A stretch of DNA of 64,000 bases, taken from Anseongella ginsenosidimutans. Its GTDB lineage: Bacteria; Bacteroidota; Bacteroidia; Sphingobacteriales; Sphingobacteriaceae. Positions 52,348-61,599 of the stretch are shown one piece after another (the first letter of the stretch is position 1; each line of letters starts with the position of its first letter). The DNA is taken from contig NZ_CP042432.1 of assembly GCF_008033235.1 (NCBI RefSeq), positions 3,348,001-3,412,000 on the forward strand, read 5' to 3'. The position numbers were made by a program, and so were the translations under genes. The notes under the pieces were generated by a model that saw only the letters and a list, made by a program, of their open reading frames with translations, was not told the DNA's origin and did no database searches.

Positions 52348-53781
52348 TTAAGCCGGTATGATCTTTTTTATAAGCAACTTCAGTTCGGCTCCCATGAAAG
52401 CCCATATTGTTAGAAAATAACTCAGGAACAGAAATATACCGGCAAACAGGAAATGGAGCCCGGCGAAGCTGGCTGTATAGGCTGCCATGAAGGCAACCAG
52501 CGAGGCTGCAATAGGCGGCCTCAGGGACGAATAGAGTTCGCTATAGCTTATTTTTACATTAATAAGTTTTCTGAATACATATTGTGCGATTATCAGGGTA
52601 ATGAGCTTATTGATCAGCACTGCCCACGCGGCCCCGAGGACTCCATAAAACCAAATACCTGCTATCAACACCGGGATATATATCGCCGCCTTTAGTGCCT
52701 GGAGTTTCATTTCCAGGCCGGGCCGGCCCAAACCGCGGAGCAAGGCCGTGTTGCCGCTTACCATCATATTGAACATTACCGCAATAGACAGAATTTGCAG
52801 CGGAGCGATGGCGTCCTGCCATTTATCGCCAAAGAAGTTCAGCAAAAAAGGACCTCCCAGGACGCAAAAGAAGATCATTACCGGAAAAACAACCATGCAA
52901 TTGAACTGAACTATAGTGAGGTAGTACTTCTTCAGCATCGCATAATCATGTTGATTTTTTCCGTAGAACGGATAAACCGCCCGGTCAACGACCGCCATAA
53001 TCCTGCTTCTGAAAGTGTCCGTGAGTACAAATGCCAGCGTATAAACTCCGAGCGCCGCAGAACTCAACAGTTTACCAATAAGCAAGTAGTCGATGTTGTT
53101 ATATATATAACTTAGCATGTTGGAGCCGGTAGTATATACTCCAAACCCAAGAATATCTTTAAAAGCCTGTTTGTTCCACATTAATTTGGGCAACCAGCCT
53201 GTCGCCTTAAAATAGAAGGGGATCGCGATCAGCACAGGAGCTACTGAATTTAACACAAGTGACCAGATTCCTGCTCCGAGAAAAGCCAGCAATAGAGCCA
53301 GGCATCCGGAACACAGGCGCGACATGCTGTCGATCATCGCGATCCGCTTGAAGTTCATCTGCCTGATGAGCTGTGACCGGTTGACCAGGTTCACAGAGCC
53401 AAATAAAATCCCAAGGCTGAGTACCGGTATAATACTGATCAATTGGGGTTCATTGTAAAAGGAAGCGGCGAGCGGCCCGGCTCCTAAGCACATGATCAGG
53501 AAAAGAATGACTGAAAAAACCAGCCCGGTCCAAAACGCGGTATGATAATGTATAGATCTAAGGTCCTTTTCGCTGCGCTGAACCAATGCGGCTCCTACGC
53601 CTAACTCATTGATTACCTGGATAAATCCCGTGACAACTGTTGCCATGCCAACCAAACCAAATTGTTCGGGAAACAGCAATTTGGCCAGTACGAGCTTTAC
53701 GATAAAAGAAAACGATTGATTTACGGCAAGTTGGACCCCATTCCAGAATATCCCAAAGGCTACAAGTTTTTTATCGGACAT
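52348..53781 (-). CDS. wzx: Oligosaccharide flippase (Wzx/MOP superfamily)
   Basis: This 477-aa membrane protein has about 12-14 hydrophobic helices and the Wzx/RfbX-like N-terminus (KLVAFGIFWNGVQLAVNQSFSFI...). It would flip the lipid-linked repeat unit across the inner membrane for Wzy polymerisation. The N-terminal Gln-rich ERSEKDLRSI stretch is typical of the WzxC group. It lies 38 bp after the nitroreductase-like gene and 21 bp before the pyruvyl transferase gene. Confidence 0.9.
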   Translation of the reverse strand: MSDKKLVAFGIFWNGVQLAVNQSFSFIVKLVLAKLLFPEQFGLVGMATVVTGFIQVINELGVGAALVQRSEKDLRSIHYHTAFWTGLVFSVILFLIMCLGAGPLAASFYNEPQLISIIPVLSLGILFGSVNLVNRSQLIRQMNFKRIAMIDSMSRLCSGCLALLLAFLGAGIWSLVLNSVAPVLIAIPFYFKATGWLPKLMWNKQAFKDILGFGVYTTGSNMLSYIYNNIDYLLIGKLLSSAALGVYTLAFVLTDTFRSRIMAVVDRAVYPFYGKNQHDYAMLKKYYLTIVQFNCMVVFPVMIFFCVLGGPFLLNFFGDKWQDAIAPLQILSIAVMFNMMVSGNTALLRGLGRPGLEMKLQALKAAIYIPVLIAGIWFYGVLGAAWAVLINKLITLIIAQYVFRKLINVKISYSELYSSLRPPIAASLVAFMAAYTASFAGLHFLFAGIFLFLSYFLTIWAFMGAELKLLIKKIIPA

Positions 53782-53819
53782 ACGTATTGAGCAATTCTGA
53801 CAAGCAGACCTCGTATTAA

Positions 53820-54878
53820 CTAATTATAATTTCTAATTTGATCCAGGCTTCTTTTCTCAGAAAAAGCTACCATTCCGTCCGGGTCCGGGTAGCCTAGCCC
53901 AAGACACATAATTGGCCGCTGCCAAGGTCCCAGGTTCAGCGTTTTTTGCATTAGTTCTTCTTTCTCTTCAATATCCGGCCAGTTAATCGGACAGCTGCTT
54001 AACCCCAGCGTTTCCAGCGCAAGCATAAATGTCATTGATGCGAGCGCGCCGTCTATATAAATTACATGGCGGTCACGTTCCGACGCATAGGCATCCAGGT
54101 TGCCGACAACCACAGCAAAGACCGGGAGGGAATGCCCGTACCCTTTGGTACCCATGGGAATATCTGCCAGCTTCCTGACCAATTGATGGTCATCAAAAAT
54201 CCTGAATTCGAACGGCTGCCTGTTACAGGCGCTGGGCGACTGACTGGCGGCGAGTACGGCTTTATCGATCAATTCTCTTGGTACGGGCTTTGGCAGGAAC
54301 CAGCGCACCGATCTTCGTTGCCGGGTAAGCTTATAGAACTCCTCGAAATCCACCCGGGAATATTCACCGGGCACCCGGCAGTAAGGAATGGACCTTCCCT
54401 GAGAAGAAATCGTATCGTTCCCGTTAACAAGCATCTTAAACTTCTTTCGCTGTTCTGCTATCAGCGGCGTATCGGAAACTACGTTGAAGTATTCGCTCAG
54501 CACGTCCTTAAACCATTTATTCTGGGAACCGGCATCCTTTTCGCTGTCGCAGTTCTTCCATATGTTACTAAAGCTATCAAGCGTCTCATGTATATAGCTG
54601 GTAGCAAACTGCGCTTTGCGCGGGCGCATTAACAACCCTTTCTCAATCCGGTGAGTATTCCGGACTAATAAAAAATAGTTAGCCTTCTGCTTTTTGGCTT
54701 CCCTGAAATGTTTGGATTTCCCCGCAAGTACTGCCTGGTGTTCTCTTGAAAAAGCCGGAGAGATTAAACAATAGTAAAGGTTGGACAGCCGTCTGGACCG
54801 GCAAAAAAATCCGGGAAGGTAATCCTGGGCCAATCGCTTTTTGAAGGCTTTCACTTTATTTATGATCTTTTTTACCAT
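53820..54878 (-). CDS. Nitroreductase-family protein in polysaccharide cluster
   Basis: This 352-aa protein has a C-terminal nitroreductase/FMN domain (about 200-350). The domain contains RQRRSVRWF, SQSPSACNRQPFEF, GNLDAYASERDR, and ALASMTFMLALETLGLSSCPIN. A basic N-terminal part of unknown function (about 1-195) is unusual. Family members beside pyruvyl transferases are common in Bacteroidota polysaccharide clusters, but their reaction is not known. The start is ATG 54878 (MVKKIINKVKAFKK), while a longer start in the A/T-rich promoter is rejected. It begins a new minus transcript, because a plus-strand gene lies upstream. Confidence 0.82.
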   Translation of the reverse strand: MVKKIINKVKAFKKRLAQDYLPGFFCRSRRLSNLYYCLISPAFSREHQAVLAGKSKHFREAKKQKANYFLLVRNTHRIEKGLLMRPRKAQFATSYIHETLDSFSNIWKNCDSEKDAGSQNKWFKDVLSEYFNVVSDTPLIAEQRKKFKMLVNGNDTISSQGRSIPYCRVPGEYSRVDFEEFYKLTRQRRSVRWFLPKPVPRELIDKAVLAASQSPSACNRQPFEFRIFDDHQLVRKLADIPMGTKGYGHSLPVFAVVVGNLDAYASERDRHVIYIDGALASMTFMLALETLGLSSCPINWPDIEEKEELMQKTLNLGPWQRPIMCLGLGYPDPDGMVAFSEKRSLDQIRNYN

Positions 54879-55108
54879 TATTTTTTCGATTTGACAGGGA
54901 AATTCCAGGGGGTAGATGAAAAAAATTTTAAAAAAATTTTTTGTCAAAGTTATGTTACAATACACTTAAATTCCTCGTAAATTAAACCGGCAAAAAAACG
55001 CCGAAAGGTTATATAAATCAGGACAACACTTTAAGATTGTTGCCGTTATATTCACAATGCTTAAACAGCAAAAACCAAATTAAATTCTAAATCGTAATCA
55101 AAAGAAAC
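54879..55108. other. A/T-rich intergenic region with divergent promoters
   Basis: About 230 bp, strongly A/T-rich, with long A and T runs near 54929-54944 and a small CGGC/GCCG hairpin near 54991-55003. It must drive the minus-strand flippase run and the plus-strand glycosidase lipoprotein. No TAnnTTTG match with good spacing was found. Confidence 0.55.
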
Positions 55109-56155
55109 ATGAAGGTTAAAATCTTAATCTCCAACTGCGTCCTGGCCGCAGCACTATTTTTCACTTTTTCATCTTGTTCCGAAGATGTTGTTCCTGAAGA
55201 CCTTTCGGTTGCCGCGGAAGACAACCTGGTTCCCGAAACGAAAAGCGCCTCGGGATATCGTTTTGGCGTAGCCGGAACCGCCCTGGGCTCGCCGGCATAT
55301 TACAATGTTCCCTACACAGAACAGATGGCTTTACTTAAACGTATGGGGATGAATGTATATAAGTTCCAGATCCAAACAATGTCGGATGGCAAAACAACCG
55401 TTCCCTGGAGATTTAATCCATTTGTAAAAGCCGCAAAGGAAGCAGGCATCACCTTGCTGCCGATGCTTTATCATAAGAATCTTGATTTTTCAGTAAGCAA
55501 TACCGAATCATATATGAGAGGCCTAAAGGTGGGAAAAAATTTCGCCCGGCAATACAAGGACATCTTCACTTATTATGAACTTGGAAATGAACTGAATCTG
55601 AAGTGTCTGATACCTGGCTCAGCCGGTAAAACTCCCCGCAGTTACAACATCAAAAGATTTAAAACAATCGCAGCGTACCTGAAAGGAATGAACAACGGTA
55701 TTAAATCCCAGGATCCTGATGCCAAAACAATGATCAATTCCACCTGGCTGCATTACGGTTACCTCAAGATGCTTGAAGACCACGGAATCGACTTTGATAT
55801 TATAGCTTACCATTGGTATTCTGAAATGGATGAGGTTGCCAAGAGAGATTTTGGTATAGATGATATAATCCAAAAACTTGCAAAAGAGTTTGATAAACCA
55901 ATCTGGTTTACTGAAATCGGTCAACGATATGAGCCGGTCGCCGATATCGAAGAAAAACAATATGAATTCATCAGCCAGTTCGTTGCCAGGTGCAAAAATC
56001 ATCCTCAGGTAAAAACGGCCATTGTATTCCAGCTTTTTGATCAACCCAATAAAGACCACATCCTGGAGAGCAATTACGGTATCCTGAAATGGATGAGCCC
56101 TTACACCCAGTATGCTTATAAGTTAACAGCAAAAAAACTTATAGAGAGCAACTAA
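55109..56155 (+). CDS. Lipoprotein TIM-barrel glycoside hydrolase (clan A-like)
   Basis: This 348-aa exported protein has a lipobox SSC at Cys23 after a hydrophobic signal. The barrel has clan A signs: the acid/base Glu in YELGNELNL (about 155) and the nucleophile Glu in IWFTEIGQ (about 267). It is paralogous to the minus-strand protein at 57375-58487 (shared LPMLYHKNLD / LPMIYDRCRY, YELGNE, and AYHWYSEM / AWHVYPEM). It stands on the opposite strand inside the polysaccharide cluster. Like PslG or PelA-type hydrolases it may trim or release the polymer, but the substrate is unknown. Confidence 0.8.
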   Translation: MKVKILISNCVLAAALFFTFSSCSEDVVPEDLSVAAEDNLVPETKSASGYRFGVAGTALGSPAYYNVPYTEQMALLKRMGMNVYKFQIQTMSDGKTTVPWRFNPFVKAAKEAGITLLPMLYHKNLDFSVSNTESYMRGLKVGKNFARQYKDIFTYYELGNELNLKCLIPGSAGKTPRSYNIKRFKTIAAYLKGMNNGIKSQDPDAKTMINSTWLHYGYLKMLEDHGIDFDIIAYHWYSEMDEVAKRDFGIDDIIQKLAKEFDKPIWFTEIGQRYEPVADIEEKQYEFISQFVARCKNHPQVKTAIVFQLFDQPNKDHILESNYGILKWMSPYTQYAYKLTAKKLIESN

Positions 56156-56161
56156 TACCGT

Positions 56162-57367
56162 TCACGTGGCAAGCGTATAAGCTGGCCCTGAATTTAAGTC
56201 AGTATACGTATCAAGGTATTCCTGATCATGGTGTTCCGGGGAAAATCGGCTGGCATGTTTTCTGCAAAACTCGCCCTTAGCCGATATTTCCCCTTTATTT
56301 AATAAAATATGTTCAATAAGCTTGCTCAGTTCACCCTCACGCGGAGCGAAAGACCAGGTACACAGAGGATGATGAAGTTCTTCAAGCCCCCCTGAGCGGG
56401 CAATGCACACTGGTACGGAGTGAGACAATGATTCGATGACAATTCTGCCAAAGGGTTCACTCCATAGCGATGGTACTATTAACACGTCAATCTGCCTGTA
56501 GAATCCGTCTGATTCTACAAATCCGGGAAATTCAACCTTGATCCCGTCTAGTTTGTCTCGCAGGCTACGGACAAACGTTTCATCTCCCTTGCCCGCGAAA
56601 ACCAATTTAAAGCCGGATCGAAACTCCTCTTTTATATTTGCAAGCTCTTTTGCGAGGTACTCCGCTCCTTTAGCTTTTGAGACCCTGCCTATAAATCCAA
56701 ATATGACTTCTTCTCCCCCGGTATTTTTAGCGGGGATTTCCGGCGGCATCTCAACCACGTCATATATCACCTGGGTTCGCTGCCGGCGCATGGGCAAATA
56801 GGCAGCATGTTTCTCTAAAATAAAATTGCTTACACCCACATAACAATCAGGATATCCGGCGAAATTCTTCTTGATACCGTGCGTTATCTTACACTGCCAG
56901 CATAAATCGGTACATTTTCGCTCATTGTGATAAAGGGTCGTTCTGTGACACAGCATATAGTAATCCCGGAACGTATGGACCAGAGGCAATTGCTGCTTTT
57001 TCACGATCGCCCAGATAAAAGGTGAAAAGCCCTGGATATTATTGGTATGCACGACATCAGGTTTGATCCTTTTCAAAAGACCGGAAATCAGGAAATAATT
57101 CAAGGGGTTACAGGAATCAAGAAGATGCCATATACTTTTCAGCCAGCCAGGACTTTTCGAATTGCTGTAAGTAGAAAATACGTTTCTTTGCTTTATTCGG
57201 ATGACGGCCACTCCATGAAGGCGTGCTACAGAAGTACTGCTGCCGCTTGTAATTACAAAAACCCTATTCCCCTGTTTAGCTAACCTTTCAGCCATAAGCT
57301 GAACACATACTTCCGCTCCCCCGACCTGCTTTGGGTAATAAAATGTATTAAAGATCAATATATTCAT
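56162..57367 (-). CDS. Glycosyltransferase family 4
   Basis: This 401-aa GT-B enzyme has the N-terminal FYYPKQVGGAEVCVQLMAERL, GFIGRVSKAKGAEYLAKEL (about 215) and PSLWSEPFGRIVIESLSHSVPVCIARSGG (family E-x7-E, about 310-335). It transfers a sugar from an activated nucleotide donor to the growing repeat unit. It converges on the plus-strand lipoprotein glycosidase (6 bp gap) and lies 7 bp after the upstream minus-strand glycosidase gene. Specificity cannot be inferred. Confidence 0.9.
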   Translation of the reverse strand: MNILIFNTFYYPKQVGGAEVCVQLMAERLAKQGNRVFVITSGSSTSVARLHGVAVIRIKQRNVFSTYSNSKSPGWLKSIWHLLDSCNPLNYFLISGLLKRIKPDVVHTNNIQGFSPFIWAIVKKQQLPLVHTFRDYYMLCHRTTLYHNERKCTDLCWQCKITHGIKKNFAGYPDCYVGVSNFILEKHAAYLPMRRQRTQVIYDVVEMPPEIPAKNTGGEEVIFGFIGRVSKAKGAEYLAKELANIKEEFRSGFKLVFAGKGDETFVRSLRDKLDGIKVEFPGFVESDGFYRQIDVLIVPSLWSEPFGRIVIESLSHSVPVCIARSGGLEELHHPLCTWSFAPREGELSKLIEHILLNKGEISAKGEFCRKHASRFSPEHHDQEYLDTYTDLNSGPAYTLAT

Positions 57368-57374
57368 TGGAGTA

Positions 57375-58487
57375 TTAATCGGTAAATTCTATTAAATCAA
57401 GTGCTGCCTTTCTATAAGACCAGTTTTGATACCTGTCCGGCATCGCTTTCCAAGCTTTGAAAGCAGCTTTATCGTCTTTTCCCGGGTAGCCGTTGAATTT
57501 TACAAAACCAAAGTGTTCTTCTTCATAATTTGCATGTTCCAACCCTCCGCGTTCGGGATTATCTAATAATTCATGATAAATGACTGCTTTTACGTTTGGA
57601 TCTGCCAGGCACCCGGATGTGAAGGCTTTACGCCATTTATACGACCTTTCCTCATTTTGAGCGGCGGTGAGATCTTTCCGCGCGCGGCTGTTTGTTTCCG
57701 TGTACCAAATCGGGCGTTTATAGCGGTCATACAAATACGCGTGAATATTTTCAATTCCAAACCTGGATTTGTATAAAGGAAGCATTTCCGGGTACACATG
57801 CCAGGCGCATATATCAATCGTGGGAGCAGCAGCGAACATCCTGTCCATCCAAAAAACCGGCAGGAATCCGGCTGTATTCACCATGCTTTTAGCGTCAGGC
57901 ATTACCGATTTCAATCCTTCCTCCATACCTTTGATATATTGCTCGGCTCTGATCACCCGCTGCATATCATAATTTTTTTCCGAACGGCCATCACCCGATA
58001 CGCGAAGCTTATCAAACAATTCCATCTCGTTACCTAACTCGAAATAACTAAGGTATTTGCCGTACAGCCGCGCAAAACCTGCCATTTGAGTAAATCCTTC
58101 CTGGTAGGCATCGCGGGGGGCCGCGTCGTAACGGCACCGGTCATAGATCATTGGCAAAACGGTAATTCCATTCTCCCTGCACTTGGCAAGCATTTCAAGG
58201 AACATCGTATGGTTTCTGCTTTTCCCCGCCGGATTGGTATAAACATCCATGCGGTAAACAGTCAATCTCATGTCTTTTAACATCCTTATTTGCGTGTCGT
58301 AGTTAATTCCCCGTACAGTGGAAGAATTTGCGTTATAAGCGACTGCACTCAAAGGATGTCCGCTGATTCCCAATCTAAAACCGGTGTCCGTTGTGTCCGC
58401 CGAAATTTTATGACTTTTTTCCCCGGCGGCAGAAAGGTGCAGGGTGGCAAGAAGCAGGAAAACAACGGCAATGATTCTATCACTCAT
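57375..58487 (-). CDS. Secreted TIM-barrel glycoside hydrolase, paralogue of the lipoprotein
   Basis: This 370-aa exported protein (signal MSDRIIAVVFLLLATLHLSA, cleaved after AAG) is paralogous to the lipoprotein at 55109. Catalytic signs are the FELGNEMEL acid/base Glu (about 155) and WYTETN nucleophile Glu (about 258). The AWHVYPEM motif is shared. It lacks the lipobox, so it is probably free in the periplasm or secreted. It sits between two GT4 genes on the same strand (7 and 11 bp gaps), so it belongs to the biosynthetic operon. Confidence 0.82.
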   Translation of the reverse strand: MSDRIIAVVFLLLATLHLSAAGEKSHKISADTTDTGFRLGISGHPLSAVAYNANSSTVRGINYDTQIRMLKDMRLTVYRMDVYTNPAGKSRNHTMFLEMLAKCRENGITVLPMIYDRCRYDAAPRDAYQEGFTQMAGFARLYGKYLSYFELGNEMELFDKLRVSGDGRSEKNYDMQRVIRAEQYIKGMEEGLKSVMPDAKSMVNTAGFLPVFWMDRMFAAAPTIDICAWHVYPEMLPLYKSRFGIENIHAYLYDRYKRPIWYTETNSRARKDLTAAQNEERSYKWRKAFTSGCLADPNVKAVIYHELLDNPERGGLEHANYEEEHFGFVKFNGYPGKDDKAAFKAWKAMPDRYQNWSYRKAALDLIEFTD

Positions 58488-58498
58488 TTGCTTTCTTT

Positions 58499-59536
58499 TT
58501 ACTGCATAAGGTGCCGGTAAATGGCAGAAGCAGCATTATTCCAATCAAATAACTTTATACGCTGAAAGCCCTTATTCACCAGGATGTCCCTTTGGGTTTG
58601 TGACTCAAGCAACTGCAATAGCCCTTCATAGATCGAATCAACGCTTCCGGGAGATACCTTGATGGCCGCATCTCCGGCTATTTCATCCAGGGCAGTTGTA
58701 TTGGATGTTAATACCGGTGTTCCGCAGGCCATCGCTTCCAGAACCGGCAGGCCGAAGCCCTCGAAAAGCGAAGGAAATAAAAAACCGGACGCGCCTGAAT
58801 AAAGCGCCGGCAAATCCTCCTCCTCCACGTATCCTAATAGTTTGATGGAATCCGACCTGTTTATCTGGAAACTACGGAAATTGTCATTGCTTCCTCCTGC
58901 TATAGCCAGGCTATAACCATTGGGGTTCTTCTCCGTATACTTGTTCCACGCGGTCACCAGGCGCGCAAAGTTCTTCCGCGGATCAAGGGAACCAAGCGCC
59001 AGCAAATAGCGGGCAGTTAGTCCGTATTTTGCCCGGACCTGTTTAATACGAACGCTGTCTGCCGGCTTGAATCGTTTCGGGTCAATCCCATTGTAAACAA
59101 CTTTTACTTTTTCAGGAGCTAAATTCAAATGCTGGCAAATAACTTTCCTGGAATATTCGGAGACTGTAATAATTGTCTTGGCGCGGCTTACAATCCTGGG
59201 AATCAACATCTTTCTCCATTGTACATACGAACTTGAGAACCACTCAGGATGAACAAAGACTCCCCCGTCATGCAGTGTTATCCCATGGTTGTCCGCGTAC
59301 ACCGGTCCGGTATTGGTAGGAGACCACAATACAGCACTTTCTTTCTGTTTAAGGGGAAGCAACACCTGCTCCCAAAAATGATGGCCCACCTTATGGGAGG
59401 AAAAAGGTACTGACGGACTAAGTATCCGGTATGCGTACCCTCCTTCATCAAACCCGGCCAATATCTCCCGGGCATAACGTTGTACCCCGGTTAAGCGCTG
59501 ATGCAGAAAATGGCCGTTTACGTTAAGTTGATTCAT
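58499..59536 (-). CDS. Glycosyltransferase family 4
   Basis: This 345-aa GT-B enzyme has an N-terminal LTGVQRYAREIL, LALGSLDPRKNFARLVTAW (about 185) and LFPSLFEGFGLPVLEAMACGTPVL (about 265-290), with the E-x7-E pair. It resembles mannosyltransferase-like WbdA/MtfB-type members, but that is only a similarity of type. It lies 8 bp after the sulfotransferase stop and 11 bp before the glycosidase. Confidence 0.9.
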   Translation of the reverse strand: MNQLNVNGHFLHQRLTGVQRYAREILAGFDEGGYAYRILSPSVPFSSHKVGHHFWEQVLLPLKQKESAVLWSPTNTGPVYADNHGITLHDGGVFVHPEWFSSSYVQWRKMLIPRIVSRAKTIITVSEYSRKVICQHLNLAPEKVKVVYNGIDPKRFKPADSVRIKQVRAKYGLTARYLLALGSLDPRKNFARLVTAWNKYTEKNPNGYSLAIAGGSNDNFRSFQINRSDSIKLLGYVEEEDLPALYSGASGFLFPSLFEGFGLPVLEAMACGTPVLTSNTTALDEIAGDAAIKVSPGSVDSIYEGLLQLLESQTQRDILVNKGFQRIKLFDWNNAASAIYRHLMQ

Positions 59537-59544
59537 GAGCTATG

Positions 59545-60453
59545 TCAGTTTTTCCACGCGCTTAAATCCCGTCCGATTAGTTGTTCGGTTTTCCCGATAT
59601 CTTCCCTGAACCAGGCAACCAGCATATCCCTGGTATCCTTATTTAGGGTCAGCCCTCCCTCTCGTACATTTATAGACCGGAATTTCTGCATCATGGAATG
59701 AGTAACCGAAGGATCAACCACCTTATTGATATAGACCTTATAGCCGGCAACCCAGTTTACCATTCTCGCCAGGGCCCTGCTTCTGGAAAGGCCAGACATA
59801 TTATCCCTGCCGGGCTCGCGATCGAATTCAAAATCAGAAAGATCTGCAAAGTCGGCAGCTGATTTCAACACATCATTAAAGCCTGTCTTCAGATCATCAA
59901 AAAGAAAGAATTGTATTTTGTCCCTGCCAAAACAATCCAGGTAGCGTAATATCTGATCGCTGTAAAGCCCCATCTTCCTGAGATGCCAGGAAAATTCCCA
60001 TCCTTTTAGCTGGCGCTCGTCTTCCAGAGCGAGGGCTTGCTCAAAGGAAACACTTTCCCGGCCATCTCGTAGCAGATGTTTGTAATGTGACCATGCTCTG
60101 TCCACCGGGTTACGGAGTATAATAATGATTCTTGCGTCGGGATTATCTGTCCTTATACGGCTTGCAGCGGTATTGCTGTAGAAATAAGAAACCGAACCAT
60201 CAATTATAAAACGATGCTTGTCTTTGATCCGGTAAAGCGACCGGTATTTATGTAAGGAATTCGTCCATACCGTTGCTTTATCTCCCGGCCCAGTCCCCGG
60301 CTGCACAATATCCTGGCCTTTTCCCGGATTGCTGTAATAGTTTGGCTCCTTAACGATTGGAGAACAAATTTCGGGATGACGGCTCAGCGCCTGGTATAAG
60401 GTGGTGGTTCCGGCTTTGGCGGCGCCTACTAAAAAAATATTTCCCAGTTTCAT
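59545..60453 (-). CDS. PAPS-dependent sulfotransferase
   Basis: This 302-aa sulfotransferase of the heparan-sulfate/NDST-like type has the 5'-phosphosulfate loop VGAAKAGTTTLYQAL (about 9-23) and the 3'-phosphate motif IIIILRNPVDRAWSHYKH (about 109-125). The structural fit is good through FEFDREPGR. It would transfer sulfate from PAPS to a sugar of the polymer, giving a sulfated exopolysaccharide. PAPS synthesis genes are not in the window. It lies between two GT4 genes with very short gaps (8 and 3 bp). Confidence 0.9.
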   Translation of the reverse strand: MKLGNIFLVGAAKAGTTTLYQALSRHPEICSPIVKEPNYYSNPGKGQDIVQPGTGPGDKATVWTNSLHKYRSLYRIKDKHRFIIDGSVSYFYSNTAASRIRTDNPDARIIIILRNPVDRAWSHYKHLLRDGRESVSFEQALALEDERQLKGWEFSWHLRKMGLYSDQILRYLDCFGRDKIQFFLFDDLKTGFNDVLKSAADFADLSDFEFDREPGRDNMSGLSRSRALARMVNWVAGYKVYINKVVDPSVTHSMMQKFRSINVREGGLTLNKDTRDMLVAWFREDIGKTEQLIGRDLSAWKN

Positions 60454-60456
60454 TTG

Positions 60457-61599
60457 TTAAACGTATTGTACTTTGTCTGCCACTTCCAGGTTGTACTTTT
60501 CAAGAACAAACTTCCGGATCCTGTCAACAAAGTTCTTTTCGTCAAAGGATTCCGCGTGGGCGCGGATAAAAGCAGGAGTAAATGTTAATTCCTCGAAAAC
60601 TTCCATGGCACTCTTTAAAGCCTCGACGGTTTGTTCAGGAAAAAAGACAGCTGTCGCCTTTGAGGCATCGCCTGCGGCAGGTATCATGGTATCCATCACT
60701 CCGCCTTTTCCGTATGCTATTACGGGACGGCCTGCTGCATTCGCTTCAAGAGGGGTTATCCCATAGTCTTCCAGTTGAGGAAATATTAGTGCCTTACAAC
60801 CGGCAAACACTTCAGCGAGCTGCCTGGACGACAAACCACTCAGAAAACGAATGTTACTGCCGGCTATTTTCTTCAGCTGTTTTTCCATGGTCCCCTTTCC
60901 AACGATGACCAGTTCCTTATCCGGCATTTCATTAAATGCTTCTATGACAAGGTCAACTTTCTTATACGGCTCAAACCTGGAGACTACCAGGTAATAGTTT
61001 CCCGGCTTATCGGTTACGTGGAAATTCCGGCATTTAACCGGTGGATTGATCACGAAAATATCATTAGAGGGTTTGTAAGCTTCTTTTATCCTCGGCACAA
61101 CTACTTGCGCATTGGTAAGAAACCATTTTGTTTTGGAAGCCGCACGCATATCAATTTCCCGCAGAATGCCTGTTACCAGCTGGTACAACGTTCTTTTTAT
61201 AAAGTTCGATCCAATCATTTTTTCATAGGAATCCGGACTCCATGCAAGGCGGAAAGGGGTATGACAGTACGTGATAATCAGCGTTCCGGGGTCTGTTTTT
61301 ATATACTTGGCGCAATGAGTCGTAGATTGAAGTACCACATCATATCCTTTTAAATGTAATTGTTTCATCGCCAGTACTCCAAAAGGAAAAAAAAATCTTT
61401 TCACCTTATCTTCGTCCTTCAGGTACCGTCCAAACCAACTGGTTTTAATGTTACAGGAAGAAAATTCCGGGTAGGTTGCCCGGGCGTTGTAACTAAGAGT
61501 ATAAATCGGAGCATCAGGAAAAGCAGCATGGAAAGCCAGAGCTACTTGTTCGGCGCCTCCTCTTCTTACAATATCATCGTGGACAAGCGCTATTTTCAT
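60457..61599 (-). CDS. Glycosyltransferase family 4 (WbaZ-like)
   Basis: This 380-aa GT-B enzyme has an N-terminal VHDDIVRRGGAEQVALAF, YLVVSRFEPYKKVDLVIEAF (about 200) and IFPQLEDYGITPLEANAAGRPVIAYGKGG (about 285-310), the donor-binding E-x7-E pair. WbaZ-type enzymes transfer mannose or related sugars, but this is only a family similarity. It overlaps the polymerase gene by 26 bp and lies 3 bp from the sulfotransferase gene. It is fully intact. Confidence 0.9.
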   Translation of the reverse strand: MKIALVHDDIVRRGGAEQVALAFHAAFPDAPIYTLSYNARATYPEFSSCNIKTSWFGRYLKDEDKVKRFFFPFGVLAMKQLHLKGYDVVLQSTTHCAKYIKTDPGTLIITYCHTPFRLAWSPDSYEKMIGSNFIKRTLYQLVTGILREIDMRAASKTKWFLTNAQVVVPRIKEAYKPSNDIFVINPPVKCRNFHVTDKPGNYYLVVSRFEPYKKVDLVIEAFNEMPDKELVIVGKGTMEKQLKKIAGSNIRFLSGLSSRQLAEVFAGCKALIFPQLEDYGITPLEANAAGRPVIAYGKGGVMDTMIPAAGDASKATAVFFPEQTVEALKSAMEVFEELTFTPAFIRAHAESFDEKNFVDRIRKFVLEKYNLEVADKVQYV

